IMG/VR virus record: IMGVR_UViG_3300020220_000058
Location: 1 to 57,208 of that record
Source of the DNA: a virus
Strand: one strand, 5' to 3'
DNA length: 57,208 bases
Positions 40,731 to 48,803 of the stretch are shown one piece after another; the first letter of the stretch is position 1; each line of letters starts with the position of its first letter. The notes under the pieces were generated by a model. It was not told where the DNA came from. It searched no databases and saw only the letters and a program-made list of their open reading frames with translations. Both the position numbers and the translations under genes were made by a program.

Positions 40731-41369
40731 ATGTCAATAGAATTTGAGAAAAAGGCACCCGGCGAAGGGGTGCTCCCAGATTTCATCCCGCAGGAGCTCA
40801 TAACCGGCGACATTCTGAGGGGCTACGGTCCTCGCCGTGGGAATCTAGAGAGACTTCTCCGCTATTGGAGACCAATCATGAGAAAACCTGGCGGGTTCCG
40901 CAGGTGCAGGGTCATTCTCGCGAACCATCCTGAACTATATCCACTAGAAAGAATTTGCGCCTGGCTCCACCACGAAACAACTGGACTTTGGCCAAATGAG
41001 GGCTGTCACCACCCGGGGATGAAGAATTGTAAAGGCAAACTAAGGAAGAGGAACTGGGGTAATGCCCAGTTTAATGCCCGTCTAAGGAAGCTCAGGGGCG
41101 GCAAAAAGAAGGACGCATTCGGGGAGGAGATGTTCTTTTCCGACTTCTACGAATACAAGAGCGACGAAATGCAAAATTACGTTGTAACAGAGGCGGATTT
41201 TAAGCATGCCATTTCTGTTCTTCTTGACTTTGTGGAACTTGAACCGGTATTTGTGAAAGAACTACGCGATGTTTCTAACTGGGAAATTGAGGCAGAATTA
41301 GACAACGGCGAATTTAAAATTCTGCCATTCGATTACGAAATGATTGAAGACTGCTGCGATGAAAAATGA
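40731..41369 (+). CDS. Conserved head-region hypothetical with His/Cys motif
   Basis: A 212-residue protein. Residues 45-110 hold an Arg-rich helix followed by 'ICAWLHHETTGLWPNEGCHH' and a following Cys, giving a Cys/His cluster that could bind zinc. The C-terminal 80 residues are acidic and end in Cys-Cys-Asp-Glu-Lys. I have a loose memory of proteins with this layout next to capsid genes of actinobacterial phages, but cannot name a function. Confidence 0.55.
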   Translation: MSIEFEKKAPGEGVLPDFIPQELITGDILRGYGPRRGNLERLLRYWRPIMRKPGGFRRCRVILANHPELYPLERICAWLHHETTGLWPNEGCHHPGMKNCKGKLRKRNWGNAQFNARLRKLRGGKKKDAFGEEMFFSDFYEYKSDEMQNYVVTEADFKHAISVLLDFVELEPVFVKELRDVSNWEIEAELDNGEFKILPFDYEMIEDCCDEK

Positions 41370-43392
41370 GGACTTCTCGGAATGTTGCGGAGAAAAGCCT
41401 GCAACTATAACAAGATTTATAGTCGCTGACCTTTCGAAAAAGGCACTTAACGTTTTTAAGGACGTTGCCTCGTCGAATAAGTCAGTAGTCGAATATAAGG
41501 CTTCCGTTAACCGGTCTAGCTCAATGCGTTCGTACTCCAGAAAAACTATTACCGCAGAGTCTGGGATAGAGACGAAAATTACAGCGCGGCAGGTTGGCCG
41601 CTCTATTGTCTCCACAATAATTCCGGGCGACGTTAGCCCAATTCGTTCACCAATCCGCTCCGCAGTGTGGAGAACAATCACCCCAGGACTACCTGGTGGT
41701 GGTGGAGGGGGAACTGTTCCTGGCCGCAATAGGGGGTACAGATGTCCCGAGGGATATCAGTACGGTGGAAGGTTTACCGACTCAAGACTTTCAACATGCG
41801 GCGCAAAGCTATTTGACATACCTTCACCATTGGGGTTGGCGTTATCTGCGGTCAGGAGAGCAATTCGTGGCCCTGCAGCAATGCCGGGAGTCACTGGTGA
41901 AATATTGGGGGGCGCTCCATCTCCAGGGAACATAATAGTTTCACGCGACCCTAATACGGTTATTCCTAAAGTTTCTGCCTATAACCAAAAAGCGGCGCTC
42001 GCCCGTATAAAAGAGATGGTAGAAGGTCTATCTAACCATAGGTCTCGAGCCGCAAGAATGGTTAGAAGAGATGGTTTTGTTCTTGAGCCAGTAGTGCCAG
42101 CAAGAGTTCTTCGCTCCGTCCCGGACAACAGGGATATGGAGGGGGCTACCTATCTCCTATCTGCCTTTTCCGCCAAGGATTTTGGCAACGACGAAATGGG
42201 GCTCCTATCCAACACTGGGATTAGTTCAGTGATGTATGTAATGCCCGGGGGTTCTGTAATTTCCCTATCTAAAGCCCGTGAATTGACTGTTGGGGAAAGA
42301 AGAAAACTGGGCAAAACAATCAAGGTTGCCGAACGCATGATTAATAGCAAAGACCCAGCAGCACGCCTCAAGTATGTTGCTGATGAAATGGGCGACGGTA
42401 TTTCCTATTCTGAAAAGTTCGTCGGAATAAAAAATCCAAACGAAATAATAAACGGCAAGCCAAATTGGACAAAATACGCATTTGATATGTCCAGGATGAA
42501 GTCTCCCAAAAAGGCTCCCAACTTTGAGTCAACGAAAGATACAGATAGTGCGAGGGCTGCCGGTTCAAAAATAAAATCTGTTGATGAAGCGCTTGAGCAT
42601 GTAGCAAATGGCGGCTCCCTATCGGATATTGATTCTTCAATACTGGGAACTGTTCTCGCTAAATCAGACACCATAGCTAAACAGCGAATAGATGCGAAGC
42701 AAACAGTTGTAGTGGTAGGCAATAGAAAGTACGTTTTCTATACAAGACCTGACTATAAATTCCAGCACCTTGCTGAGCGTTTTGCTTCAGACGTACAGCA
42801 GCATCTTGGACTCGAGTCTCCAGATGTTCTTTTTGTTGGTAAGGCTGGTGACAGGAGGCAGTACCTAAGAGAAGATATAGAAACATCTATACCTGGGGCA
42901 ACATTCAACCCAAATGCAAAAATGTCAGATTTTAAACCGCAAGACGTAGCAAGAATGATGATTTCTGACATTCTTACAGACCAGCGCGGCAGGCCGATGA
43001 CTTCAGTTTATGGAGTAACAACAATGGACGGCGAAGTACCGGTCCTTGCGCAGAACTTCACTTCCGGTCTCGTTGACTTAAGCAAAATAGAAATTACAAA
43101 ACGCATGAAGCTAGGAATAGCTGGTCTTTATGGCGTAGAGGGCACAGTTGACTACTCTAAATACTATAAAGAACTAAAAATAGAGCAACAAATAGTCTTC
43201 AGAAAATTCCTTGATTCGCTCATCAGGAGAGCAAGAGAGTTTGAAGTAAGAGAACTAAGGAGAAAACTAAATATCGGGGGCCTATCGGACGGGGAGAAAC
43301 AGCATCTTGAGATAATCGGAAAAATATACGCTATAAGACTCGATTTATTGACCTCGAGCAAGCGCTCAATTATTGATTATTTGCGAGGATAA
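41359..43392 (+). CDS. Large head-associated protein with CPxG/FTD motif
   Basis: A 677-residue protein from ATG 41359 (overlapping the previous gene by 11 bases; a TTG at 41344 is possible). Residues 1-110 are helical and basic. A Gly run is followed by 'YRCPEGYQYGGRFTD' (Cys 129) and a later Cys, the same motif as in the 2194-residue protein. Residues 430-640 form a compact alpha/beta domain; its 'ISDILTDQRGRP' and 'VPVLAQNFTSG' parts vaguely recall degenerate kinase-like folds, but the catalytic residues are not clear. A minor head protein is the best guess. Confidence 0.55.
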   Translation: MKNEDFSECCGEKPATITRFIVADLSKKALNVFKDVASSNKSVVEYKASVNRSSSMRSYSRKTITAESGIETKITARQVGRSIVSTIIPGDVSPIRSPIRSAVWRTITPGLPGGGGGGTVPGRNRGYRCPEGYQYGGRFTDSRLSTCGAKLFDIPSPLGLALSAVRRAIRGPAAMPGVTGEILGGAPSPGNIIVSRDPNTVIPKVSAYNQKAALARIKEMVEGLSNHRSRAARMVRRDGFVLEPVVPARVLRSVPDNRDMEGATYLLSAFSAKDFGNDEMGLLSNTGISSVMYVMPGGSVISLSKARELTVGERRKLGKTIKVAERMINSKDPAARLKYVADEMGDGISYSEKFVGIKNPNEIINGKPNWTKYAFDMSRMKSPKKAPNFESTKDTDSARAAGSKIKSVDEALEHVANGGSLSDIDSSILGTVLAKSDTIAKQRIDAKQTVVVVGNRKYVFYTRPDYKFQHLAERFASDVQQHLGLESPDVLFVGKAGDRRQYLREDIETSIPGATFNPNAKMSDFKPQDVARMMISDILTDQRGRPMTSVYGVTTMDGEVPVLAQNFTSGLVDLSKIEITKRMKLGIAGLYGVEGTVDYSKYYKELKIEQQIVFRKFLDSLIRRAREFEVRELRRKLNIGGLSDGEKQHLEIIGKIYAIRLDLLTSSKRSIIDYLRG

Positions 43393-43395
43393 ATT

Positions 43396-44127
43396 ATGAA
43401 ACTTTTCTCACTTATTTATGACCCGATAACATCGTCGCCATTCGCAGTAATGATTAAGTCGTCACCAAACGATGAATCAATACTTGCGATAACAGATAGA
43501 GCTAAAGAGACATATTTTTCCTATGGTTACTCTTTTGTTCCAGAGGGAATGGTAAAGACTCCATATGGACCGCTAACGGCGAAAGCTCAAGAAAAAGTCT
43601 CATCCATGATTGCCGGCGATGATTTTTTTCCCCTTTCGGAAATTAGAGAAATGCTAAGTCCCACATATGTGTATGTTGGTAGAAAAATGACGAACATTAC
43701 AGCGAACGAGAAATCGGTGAACTTCAAAAGGAATAGTCATGGATTCTCGCAGGGCAGCCTCGATTATAGAACTACGCTATTTATCACTCATAGCAAGCAA
43801 ATTTCAGCATTGTCACACATGAAAGCGTCGCATGTGTTCTTCGACCCCATAACAAATAGGCCTTCTGTTTTACCAAACGATGCTGGCTATGGATATGAAG
43901 GAGAGAGAATAGAGACATCGGTTGGTCGGTCTTCTGCAAGAAGAATGGGGCTCGCATCAAAGAATTACCTGCCAGTCCCATACTCAACAAATAGCCGCAT
44001 AAATCGAAGGGTAAAAAGTCTCATAGGTGTCGATTACGTCGTCGGACAGGGAAAATCGATACAGGCGAGAATCTTTGAATCAAAAATCGAATACTCCAGA
44101 CGTAGGGGCAGAAATGGCCAGGGATAA
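43396..44127 (+). CDS. Hypothetical head-region protein
   Basis: A 243-residue protein starting four bases after the previous stop and overlapping the next gene by 14 bases. It has a mixed alpha/beta N-terminal half ('LFSLIYDPITSSPFAVMI') and a basic, Arg-rich C-terminus. No known family. Coupled translation places it in the same virion block. Confidence 0.5.
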   Translation: MKLFSLIYDPITSSPFAVMIKSSPNDESILAITDRAKETYFSYGYSFVPEGMVKTPYGPLTAKAQEKVSSMIAGDDFFPLSEIREMLSPTYVYVGRKMTNITANEKSVNFKRNSHGFSQGSLDYRTTLFITHSKQISALSHMKASHVFFDPITNRPSVLPNDAGYGYEGERIETSVGRSSARRMGLASKNYLPVPYSTNSRINRRVKSLIGVDYVVGQGKSIQARIFESKIEYSRRRGRNGQG

Positions 44128-44764
44128 GAACAAGAAGAAAAGAGTCCTTTCTGGCGATTTAGCTAAAAAGGAAGCAATCAGAATGGCCGAAATACTCGGA
44201 TGTTCTGGAATTCATCAGGACAAAAATGGAAACTGGGTGCCGTGCTCTTCTCATGAGGAATTACAGAAAATTTCTAACGCTGCTGAGTCTGACGAGACTT
44301 TCAAGGAAAACAAGGACTCGGGATACGGCGGAAAATCCGAAAAACCAAAAAGATTCAGAAGAGGCAAAAAAGCAAGAAGAAGAGGTGACGACTGGGAGAA
44401 CCTTGAGGAAAGGGGTCCAATATCAATTGACACGCTTCCCGGCGGGGGCCTTGTTTCCGGGGGCCTTGTCAGCAAGGCGGAATCTCGCAAGGGGCCGGAA
44501 TATGTTAGAGACAACGACCCAGACGTATTTGTGGACCCGGAGTCGGCTAAATTCCGCTCGAGACAGCTTGGGTGTATAGGGATAAGCAGAAGAATATCCA
44601 AAACAGGCAGAGCAGTATGGATGCCATGCAGCAACATGAGCGACTATGCCCGTGTCGCAGGCTCAACTTCGTTGGGCAGGAGGGGAAGAGTGGCGGAATT
44701 TGAGCGTTCCGTGAGAACAATAGTCTCGCGAGAACTAGATAAGCGTAAGAAAAAAAATCGCTAA
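44114..44764 (+). CDS. Basic protein with a duplicated LGC-G-H-PC motif
   Basis: A 216-residue protein from ATG 44114. Two similar elements: 'EILGCSGIHQDKNGNWVPCS' (about residues 26-45) and 'RQLGCIGISRRISKTGRAVWMPCS' (split here by length: LGC near residue 152, MPC near 170). The middle is very basic with Arg/Lys runs and a Gly repeat ('GGGLVSGGLV'). Paired Cys elements of this kind recur in head proteins of actinobacterial phages and may be capsid-binding tags; this is inference. It is the last gene before the capsid promoter region. Confidence 0.55.
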   Translation: MARDKNKKKRVLSGDLAKKEAIRMAEILGCSGIHQDKNGNWVPCSSHEELQKISNAAESDETFKENKDSGYGGKSEKPKRFRRGKKARRRGDDWENLEERGPISIDTLPGGGLVSGGLVSKAESRKGPEYVRDNDPDVFVDPESAKFRSRQLGCIGISRRISKTGRAVWMPCSNMSDYARVAGSTSLGRRGRVAEFERSVRTIVSRELDKRKKKNR

Positions 44765-44840
44765 AAGATTTACACACAAAAGTTGTAAATTTAAGTAGTT
44801 ACACTAATAGGTGTAAATCTCTGTTATGTTTATCTAACAG
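44765..44840 (+). promoter_or_regulatory. Cluster of inverted repeats upstream of the major capsid gene
   Basis: ATTTACA...TGTAAAT, TTACAC...GTGTAA and CTGTTA...TAACAG follow each other within 76 bases, and AGATTTACAC at the left end also pairs with GTGTAAATCT further right. A TTGTAA hexamer with TAATAG 16 bases later could be a weak promoter. The whole may be an operator array, a folded leader or a terminator-promoter junction. The capsid ATG is 65 bases further on, after CAAGAGGTAAACACA. Confidence 0.5.
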
Positions 44841-44904
44841 CGCTGGGTGCTTACCTAAGCCGAAGCAAAAATCCACCCATCTCACTTCACAAGAGGTAAA
44901 CACA

Positions 44905-46236
44905 ATGTCGCAAGACAAATCAAGAATCGATGAGCTCCAAGCAGCTCTCCGTCAGAAAATGTCAGACAACAAGGCAATCGCCGACTCCTTCAGAATCGAA
45001 GACGGCGCTGTTGTTGTTTCTGCTGAGCAGAAGTCAGCGTTCGACAAGAACATGGCCGACATCAAGGAAATCAAGAGCCTAATCTCTGGACTTGAGGACA
45101 TGTCGCAGGTTACTGCGTGGTCAGCAGAGCCACAAGAGACAGTTTCCGGTGCATTTGCTGCCGCGCAAAGCGAAATGCAGCAACTCACATCACGCGAAAT
45201 CAAGACCATCGGTGAGATGTTCCTTGATTCACCAGAGTTCAAGTCACTGAACAATGGTCGTAATGGCGCAAACATGTCCGCTCCGTGGCAGGCTGGCGTT
45301 TCGCTGACCGGCTATAACGTCAAGGATGTCTTCTCGGCACTGCCGACTGGCACCCCTGGTTCATTCGGCACAATCCAGCGTGACCCGATGGTTACTCCTC
45401 CAATGCGCACAAAGCGTGTTCGCGACCTGTTCCCAGTTCGCACCACGACCGCAGCGGTTATCGAGTACTTCCGTCAGCTCGGCTTCACTACCATTTCGGG
45501 GGGCGGCACAAACAATGCTGCCGCAGTCGCTGAAAGAACCGGCGCCGCTTTTGCACTTAAGCCGCAGTCGTCGTTCCAGTTCGTTGGTGAGCAGGCTCCA
45601 GTTCGCACCCTTGCGCACTGGGAGGCAGCACACCGCAACGTTCTGGCTGATGAACCGCAGCTGCGTTCAATCATCGACAACGAGCTGATGTACGGTCTAC
45701 GTCTCCTTGAGGACTCGCAAATTCTCAACGGCAGCGGCACCGGCGAGAACCTGACTGGTGTTCTTCAGACCTCAGGCATCCAGGAGTACGACTGGTCAGA
45801 CGGTGCGTCAACTCCGGTTGCAGACACGAAAGCTGACGCTCTGCGTCGCGCGGCGACACTGTCGTTCCTCGCGTACTACGAGCCAACCGGCATCGTTCTT
45901 CACCCGAACGACTGGGAAGACATCGAGCTAGCCAAGGATGCCAACGGCCAGTACCTCATCGCGGTTTCGGTCGCGTTGGGTGGCGAGCCGAAGGTTTGGC
46001 GTATGCCAATCGTCGACACTCCGGCCATGACCGAGGGCACGGCTCTCGTCGGCGCCTTCGGCACCGGCGCTCAGCTGTACGACCGCGAGCAGGCAAGCAT
46101 CCGAATCTCAGAGCAGCACTCGGACTTCTTCGTCCGTAACGCCATCGTCATCCTCGCGGAGCAAAGACTGGCACTCGCCGTCAAGCGCCCAGAGGCTTTC
46201 GTTAAGGTGACGTTCGACGAGGCACCTGGGGCCTGA
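44905..46236 (+). CDS. Major capsid protein (HK97 fold)
   Basis: A 443-residue protein. Residues 1-75 are helical and charged like an HK97 delta domain; residues 130 onward read as the HK97 core: 'TPPMRTKRVRDLFPVRTTT' (N-arm/E-loop region), a central 'FALKPQSSFQFVGEQAPVRTLAHWEAAHRNVLADEPQLRSIID' spine-helix region, 'ILNGSGTGENLTGVLQTSG' and a P-domain ending 'LAEQRLALAVKRPEAFVKV'. Codon choice shifts to CGT/CGC and C-ending codons, unlike the AGA-rich polyprotein, as expected for a highly made protein. No hydrophobic-SSG motif is present, so any maturation cut must use another sequence or not occur. Confidence 0.9.
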   Translation: MSQDKSRIDELQAALRQKMSDNKAIADSFRIEDGAVVVSAEQKSAFDKNMADIKEIKSLISGLEDMSQVTAWSAEPQETVSGAFAAAQSEMQQLTSREIKTIGEMFLDSPEFKSLNNGRNGANMSAPWQAGVSLTGYNVKDVFSALPTGTPGSFGTIQRDPMVTPPMRTKRVRDLFPVRTTTAAVIEYFRQLGFTTISGGGTNNAAAVAERTGAAFALKPQSSFQFVGEQAPVRTLAHWEAAHRNVLADEPQLRSIIDNELMYGLRLLEDSQILNGSGTGENLTGVLQTSGIQEYDWSDGASTPVADTKADALRRAATLSFLAYYEPTGIVLHPNDWEDIELAKDANGQYLIAVSVALGGEPKVWRMPIVDTPAMTEGTALVGAFGTGAQLYDREQASIRISEQHSDFFVRNAIVILAEQRLALAVKRPEAFVKVTFDEAPGA

Positions 46237-46258
46237 GCCTAAATAATTAATAGCGAGA

Positions 46259-46297
46259 GCCCCACCGAAGCTGAAAAGCGGAGGTGGGGCCTTTCGC
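46259..46297 (+). terminator. Intrinsic terminator after the capsid gene
   Basis: GCCCCACC (46259-46266) pairs with GGTGGGGC (46283-46290), with a second small stem GCT/AGC around GAAA inside, followed by CTTTCGCATTT. It lies 22 bases after the capsid stop and would end the capsid transcript. Confidence 0.75.
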
Positions 46298-46382
46298 ATT
46301 TATGGGACATTTATACTGATGTTTATGGGATAATGTTTTACCCGTGCACACCACTTAACGGTCATAGGCAGGAAGCGCTTCG

Positions 46383-47636
46383 ATGGATGATATAGATAGC
46401 GAAATAAAAGAGCTGGAATCCTTGAAGTTGATTACAGTTCGCGTTAAAACGGAAGAGGAAGAACTCTTTGCAGATTTCCCCATGCCGCAGATATGGGAAG
46501 ACTATTCTGATGAAGCTCTCTTTGGGGATGAGGATGGACTTGATGCCTATGATTCAAAATCCCTGAAACAGTGGTTTAAAGAGAAATGGGTAGACATTTC
46601 CAGGCCAAAGCCTGGCGGTGGGTTTGAGCCGTGTGGGAGAGATAAGGCCGGCAAGGGTAAATACCCCAAATGCGTTCCAGCATCACGAGCAGCAAAAATG
46701 AAGCCATCCGAGATTGCCTCAGCAGTAAGGCGCAAAAGAAAAGCGGAGTCCACCCAGCAAAGGGACGGGAAAAAGCCCATATATGTCTCGACAATGAAAA
46801 AAGACGCCAGAGGTGAGGATTTCGGTGAGAAGGCCGCTATTCCAACAAATAGGGCGCTTTACGAGAGAGTTAAGGCGGAAGCAAAAGCCAAGTTCGATGT
46901 TTACCCATCGGCCTATGCAAACGCCTGGCTTGTAAGAGAATATAAAAAGCGTGGTGGTGGGTACAGAGAAGGCGCAAAAGAAATGGACGCCGACTACGTG
47001 GATGAGGTGGAGGAATTAAGCGAAAAACAACTCTCTGACTTCATAGATTGGGTTGACGAAAAGGCAGCGAAGAGAAATCCTCGCTTAAAAGACCCCAAAG
47101 GTGGCCTCACGGCGGCCGGTAGGGCGTACTTTAAGAGGACTCAAGGGGCAAACCTGAAACCGGGGGTTCGTGGACCGGCAGATACTCCGGAAAAAATGCG
47201 CCGTAAGGGTTCTTTTTTGACAAGATTTTTTACCAATCCTTCTGGCCCCATGGTCGACGATAAGGGCAGAGCCACTCGGCTTGCGCTATCTGCTGCGGCG
47301 TGGGGCGAACCTGTTCCCAAGAACGCGGAGGATGCGGCTCGTCTAGCAGCAAAAGGCAGAAGGCTTCTAGACAGGTATGAGAATACAAAAAAACGTAAAA
47401 AAGACGACGCTCCCAATGTGGAACCTCAGTCAATTTCAATGTCCAACGAAGATATGGCTCAAAAATTCATAGACGGCCTATCCGACGATGATTTTGAGAA
47501 GATATTCCCAGAAGGTAGCGAGTGGGTAATACCGACAGAAGAAAAGTGGCTGTTTGACGTCGCAGGTGCATTTTTGCGTCGCAGCATAACCAACAGAAGG
47601 AAAAGGAAACGCAAAAAGCGGAGAATGTTCCTATGA
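46383..47636 (+). CDS. Basic protein with two small phage domains (DUF5872/DUF6321-like)
   Basis: A 417-residue protein. Residues 60-140, 'KWVDISRPKPGGGFEPCGR' through 'KYPKCVPASRAAKM' and 'AVRRKRKAE', match the small basic DUF5872-type module. Residues 235-340, 'RLKDPKGGLTAAGRAYFKR' through 'RRKGSFLTRFFTNPSGPM' and 'TRLALSAAAWGEPVPK', match the DUF6321-type module; both names are from memory and should be confirmed. Residues 185-230 are acidic. The C-terminus ends in an Arg/Lys run. These modules occur in large phages and giant viruses; function unknown. AGGAAG precedes the ATG; a GATAAT-type -10 lies near 46329. Confidence 0.65.
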   Translation: MDDIDSEIKELESLKLITVRVKTEEEELFADFPMPQIWEDYSDEALFGDEDGLDAYDSKSLKQWFKEKWVDISRPKPGGGFEPCGRDKAGKGKYPKCVPASRAAKMKPSEIASAVRRKRKAESTQQRDGKKPIYVSTMKKDARGEDFGEKAAIPTNRALYERVKAEAKAKFDVYPSAYANAWLVREYKKRGGGYREGAKEMDADYVDEVEELSEKQLSDFIDWVDEKAAKRNPRLKDPKGGLTAAGRAYFKRTQGANLKPGVRGPADTPEKMRRKGSFLTRFFTNPSGPMVDDKGRATRLALSAAAWGEPVPKNAEDAARLAAKGRRLLDRYENTKKRKKDDAPNVEPQSISMSNEDMAQKFIDGLSDDDFEKIFPEGSEWVIPTEEKWLFDVAGAFLRRSITNRRKRKRKKRRMFL

Positions 47637-48043
47637 GTAGCAGATTTTGGTATGGAGCGACCACGCTTGGGATTGTTGACGGTGACACAATAGACCTGAT
47701 GATTGACCTTGGCTTCAATATCCACCACAAAATCAGAGTCCGGCTCTATGGCGTGAATGCCCCAGAATCAAGGACAAAAGACCTTGCCGAGAAAGAACTA
47801 GGTTTGAAAGCGAAAAAGTTCACCGAGGAATGGCTTACTCAGAACAAGTGGATTTATGTCAACACAATCCCAGACAAAAATGACAAATACGGAAGAATTC
47901 TGGCCAAAATATATACAGACGAAAACATCTACAGACCAGAGGTGAAGTGCCTCAACGAGGACATCATTAAGTCGGGATTTGCCCGCGAGTACTACGGTGT
48001 TGGCGATAAAACGTGGGCAGAATTCAAGAAGAAAGGGTCGTAG
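47633..48043 (+). CDS. Staphylococcal-nuclease-like (SNase) protein
   Basis: A 136-residue protein coupled by ATGA to the upstream gene. It has the SNase signature: 'VDGDTIDLMIDLGF' (residues 15-28, catalytic Asp), 'VRLYGVNAPES' (residues 38-48, catalytic Arg and Glu) and 'NDKYGRILAKIY' (residues 82-93, second Arg). No signal peptide, so it would act inside the cell, perhaps on host DNA or RNA. All key residues seem present. Confidence 0.85.
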   Translation: MSSRFWYGATTLGIVDGDTIDLMIDLGFNIHHKIRVRLYGVNAPESRTKDLAEKELGLKAKKFTEEWLTQNKWIYVNTIPDKNDKYGRILAKIYTDENIYRPEVKCLNEDIIKSGFAREYYGVGDKTWAEFKKKGS

Positions 48044-48801
48044 TGGAAGAGAAAAACATACTCGCAATGCTCATGTCTGGCATGCCTATTCGCATTGTTT
48101 CAGACAGCAAACCGGAACATCATTCGCTTGCCCCTGAAGAGAGAGAGCTTGCAGATTCGCTAGTGCGAATAGCCGAAAAATTCGGGAAATTCAACGAAGA
48201 CGGCAAGGGAATCTGGGCTGGATACAAGCCCGCATCGAGCAACACCAAAGCCTCAATCGGGGTCAAATGCTCAAACTGTGTTCTTTATTTGGGCGGCGGC
48301 CAGTGCAGGATAATACAAAATACCGTTGAGCCGGAAGGAAAGTGCCGTTTTGCTGTAATTCCAGACGGAGTTGTTGAGGGTTATAAATCAGCGGAGGACG
48401 GCATCGAGTATAAAGTGGGCGACAAGTGCCCCACCGCCACACGCGACATAGCCGTAAACCTCAAGAATAGAGGTAAGGCAATCAAGACAGCAATGTATGG
48501 GCCCCTGAATCCATCAGAAGAAAATAACGAATACTGGGCGAAGATTGGCTCAGAATGGGATGTCACTGCTGATGAGGCAAGAAAGCAGAGATGCGGAAAT
48601 TGCGCCGTCTTTATAGTCACACCAGAAATGAAGGACTGTATCAAAACAGGCCTAACCGAAGAGAACAAAATGGACGATTGGGATTCAATTGACGCGGCGG
48701 GTGAACTTGGGTACTGCGAGGCTTTTGATTTTAAATGCGCATCCAAGAGGACATGTAGGGCCTGGGTCACGGGCGGACCAGTAACTCGGACTAAGAAGTA
48801 A
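48043..48801 (+). CDS. Cysteine-rich head-type protein
   Basis: A 252-residue protein starting at GTG 48043, which overlaps the TAG of the SNase gene (TAGTG). It has two Cys clusters: 'VKCSNCVLYLGGGQCRII' plus Cys (about residues 75-100) and 'RCGNCAVFIVTPEMKDCI' plus Cys near residue 225. The layout, C-x2-C ... C ... C twice, suggests two small metal sites. Related Cys pairs occur in virion proteins of large phages. Role unknown. Confidence 0.6.
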   Translation: MEEKNILAMLMSGMPIRIVSDSKPEHHSLAPEERELADSLVRIAEKFGKFNEDGKGIWAGYKPASSNTKASIGVKCSNCVLYLGGGQCRIIQNTVEPEGKCRFAVIPDGVVEGYKSAEDGIEYKVGDKCPTATRDIAVNLKNRGKAIKTAMYGPLNPSEENNEYWAKIGSEWDVTADEARKQRCGNCAVFIVTPEMKDCIKTGLTEENKMDDWDSIDAAGELGYCEAFDFKCASKRTCRAWVTGGPVTRTKK

Positions 48802-48803
48802 AC

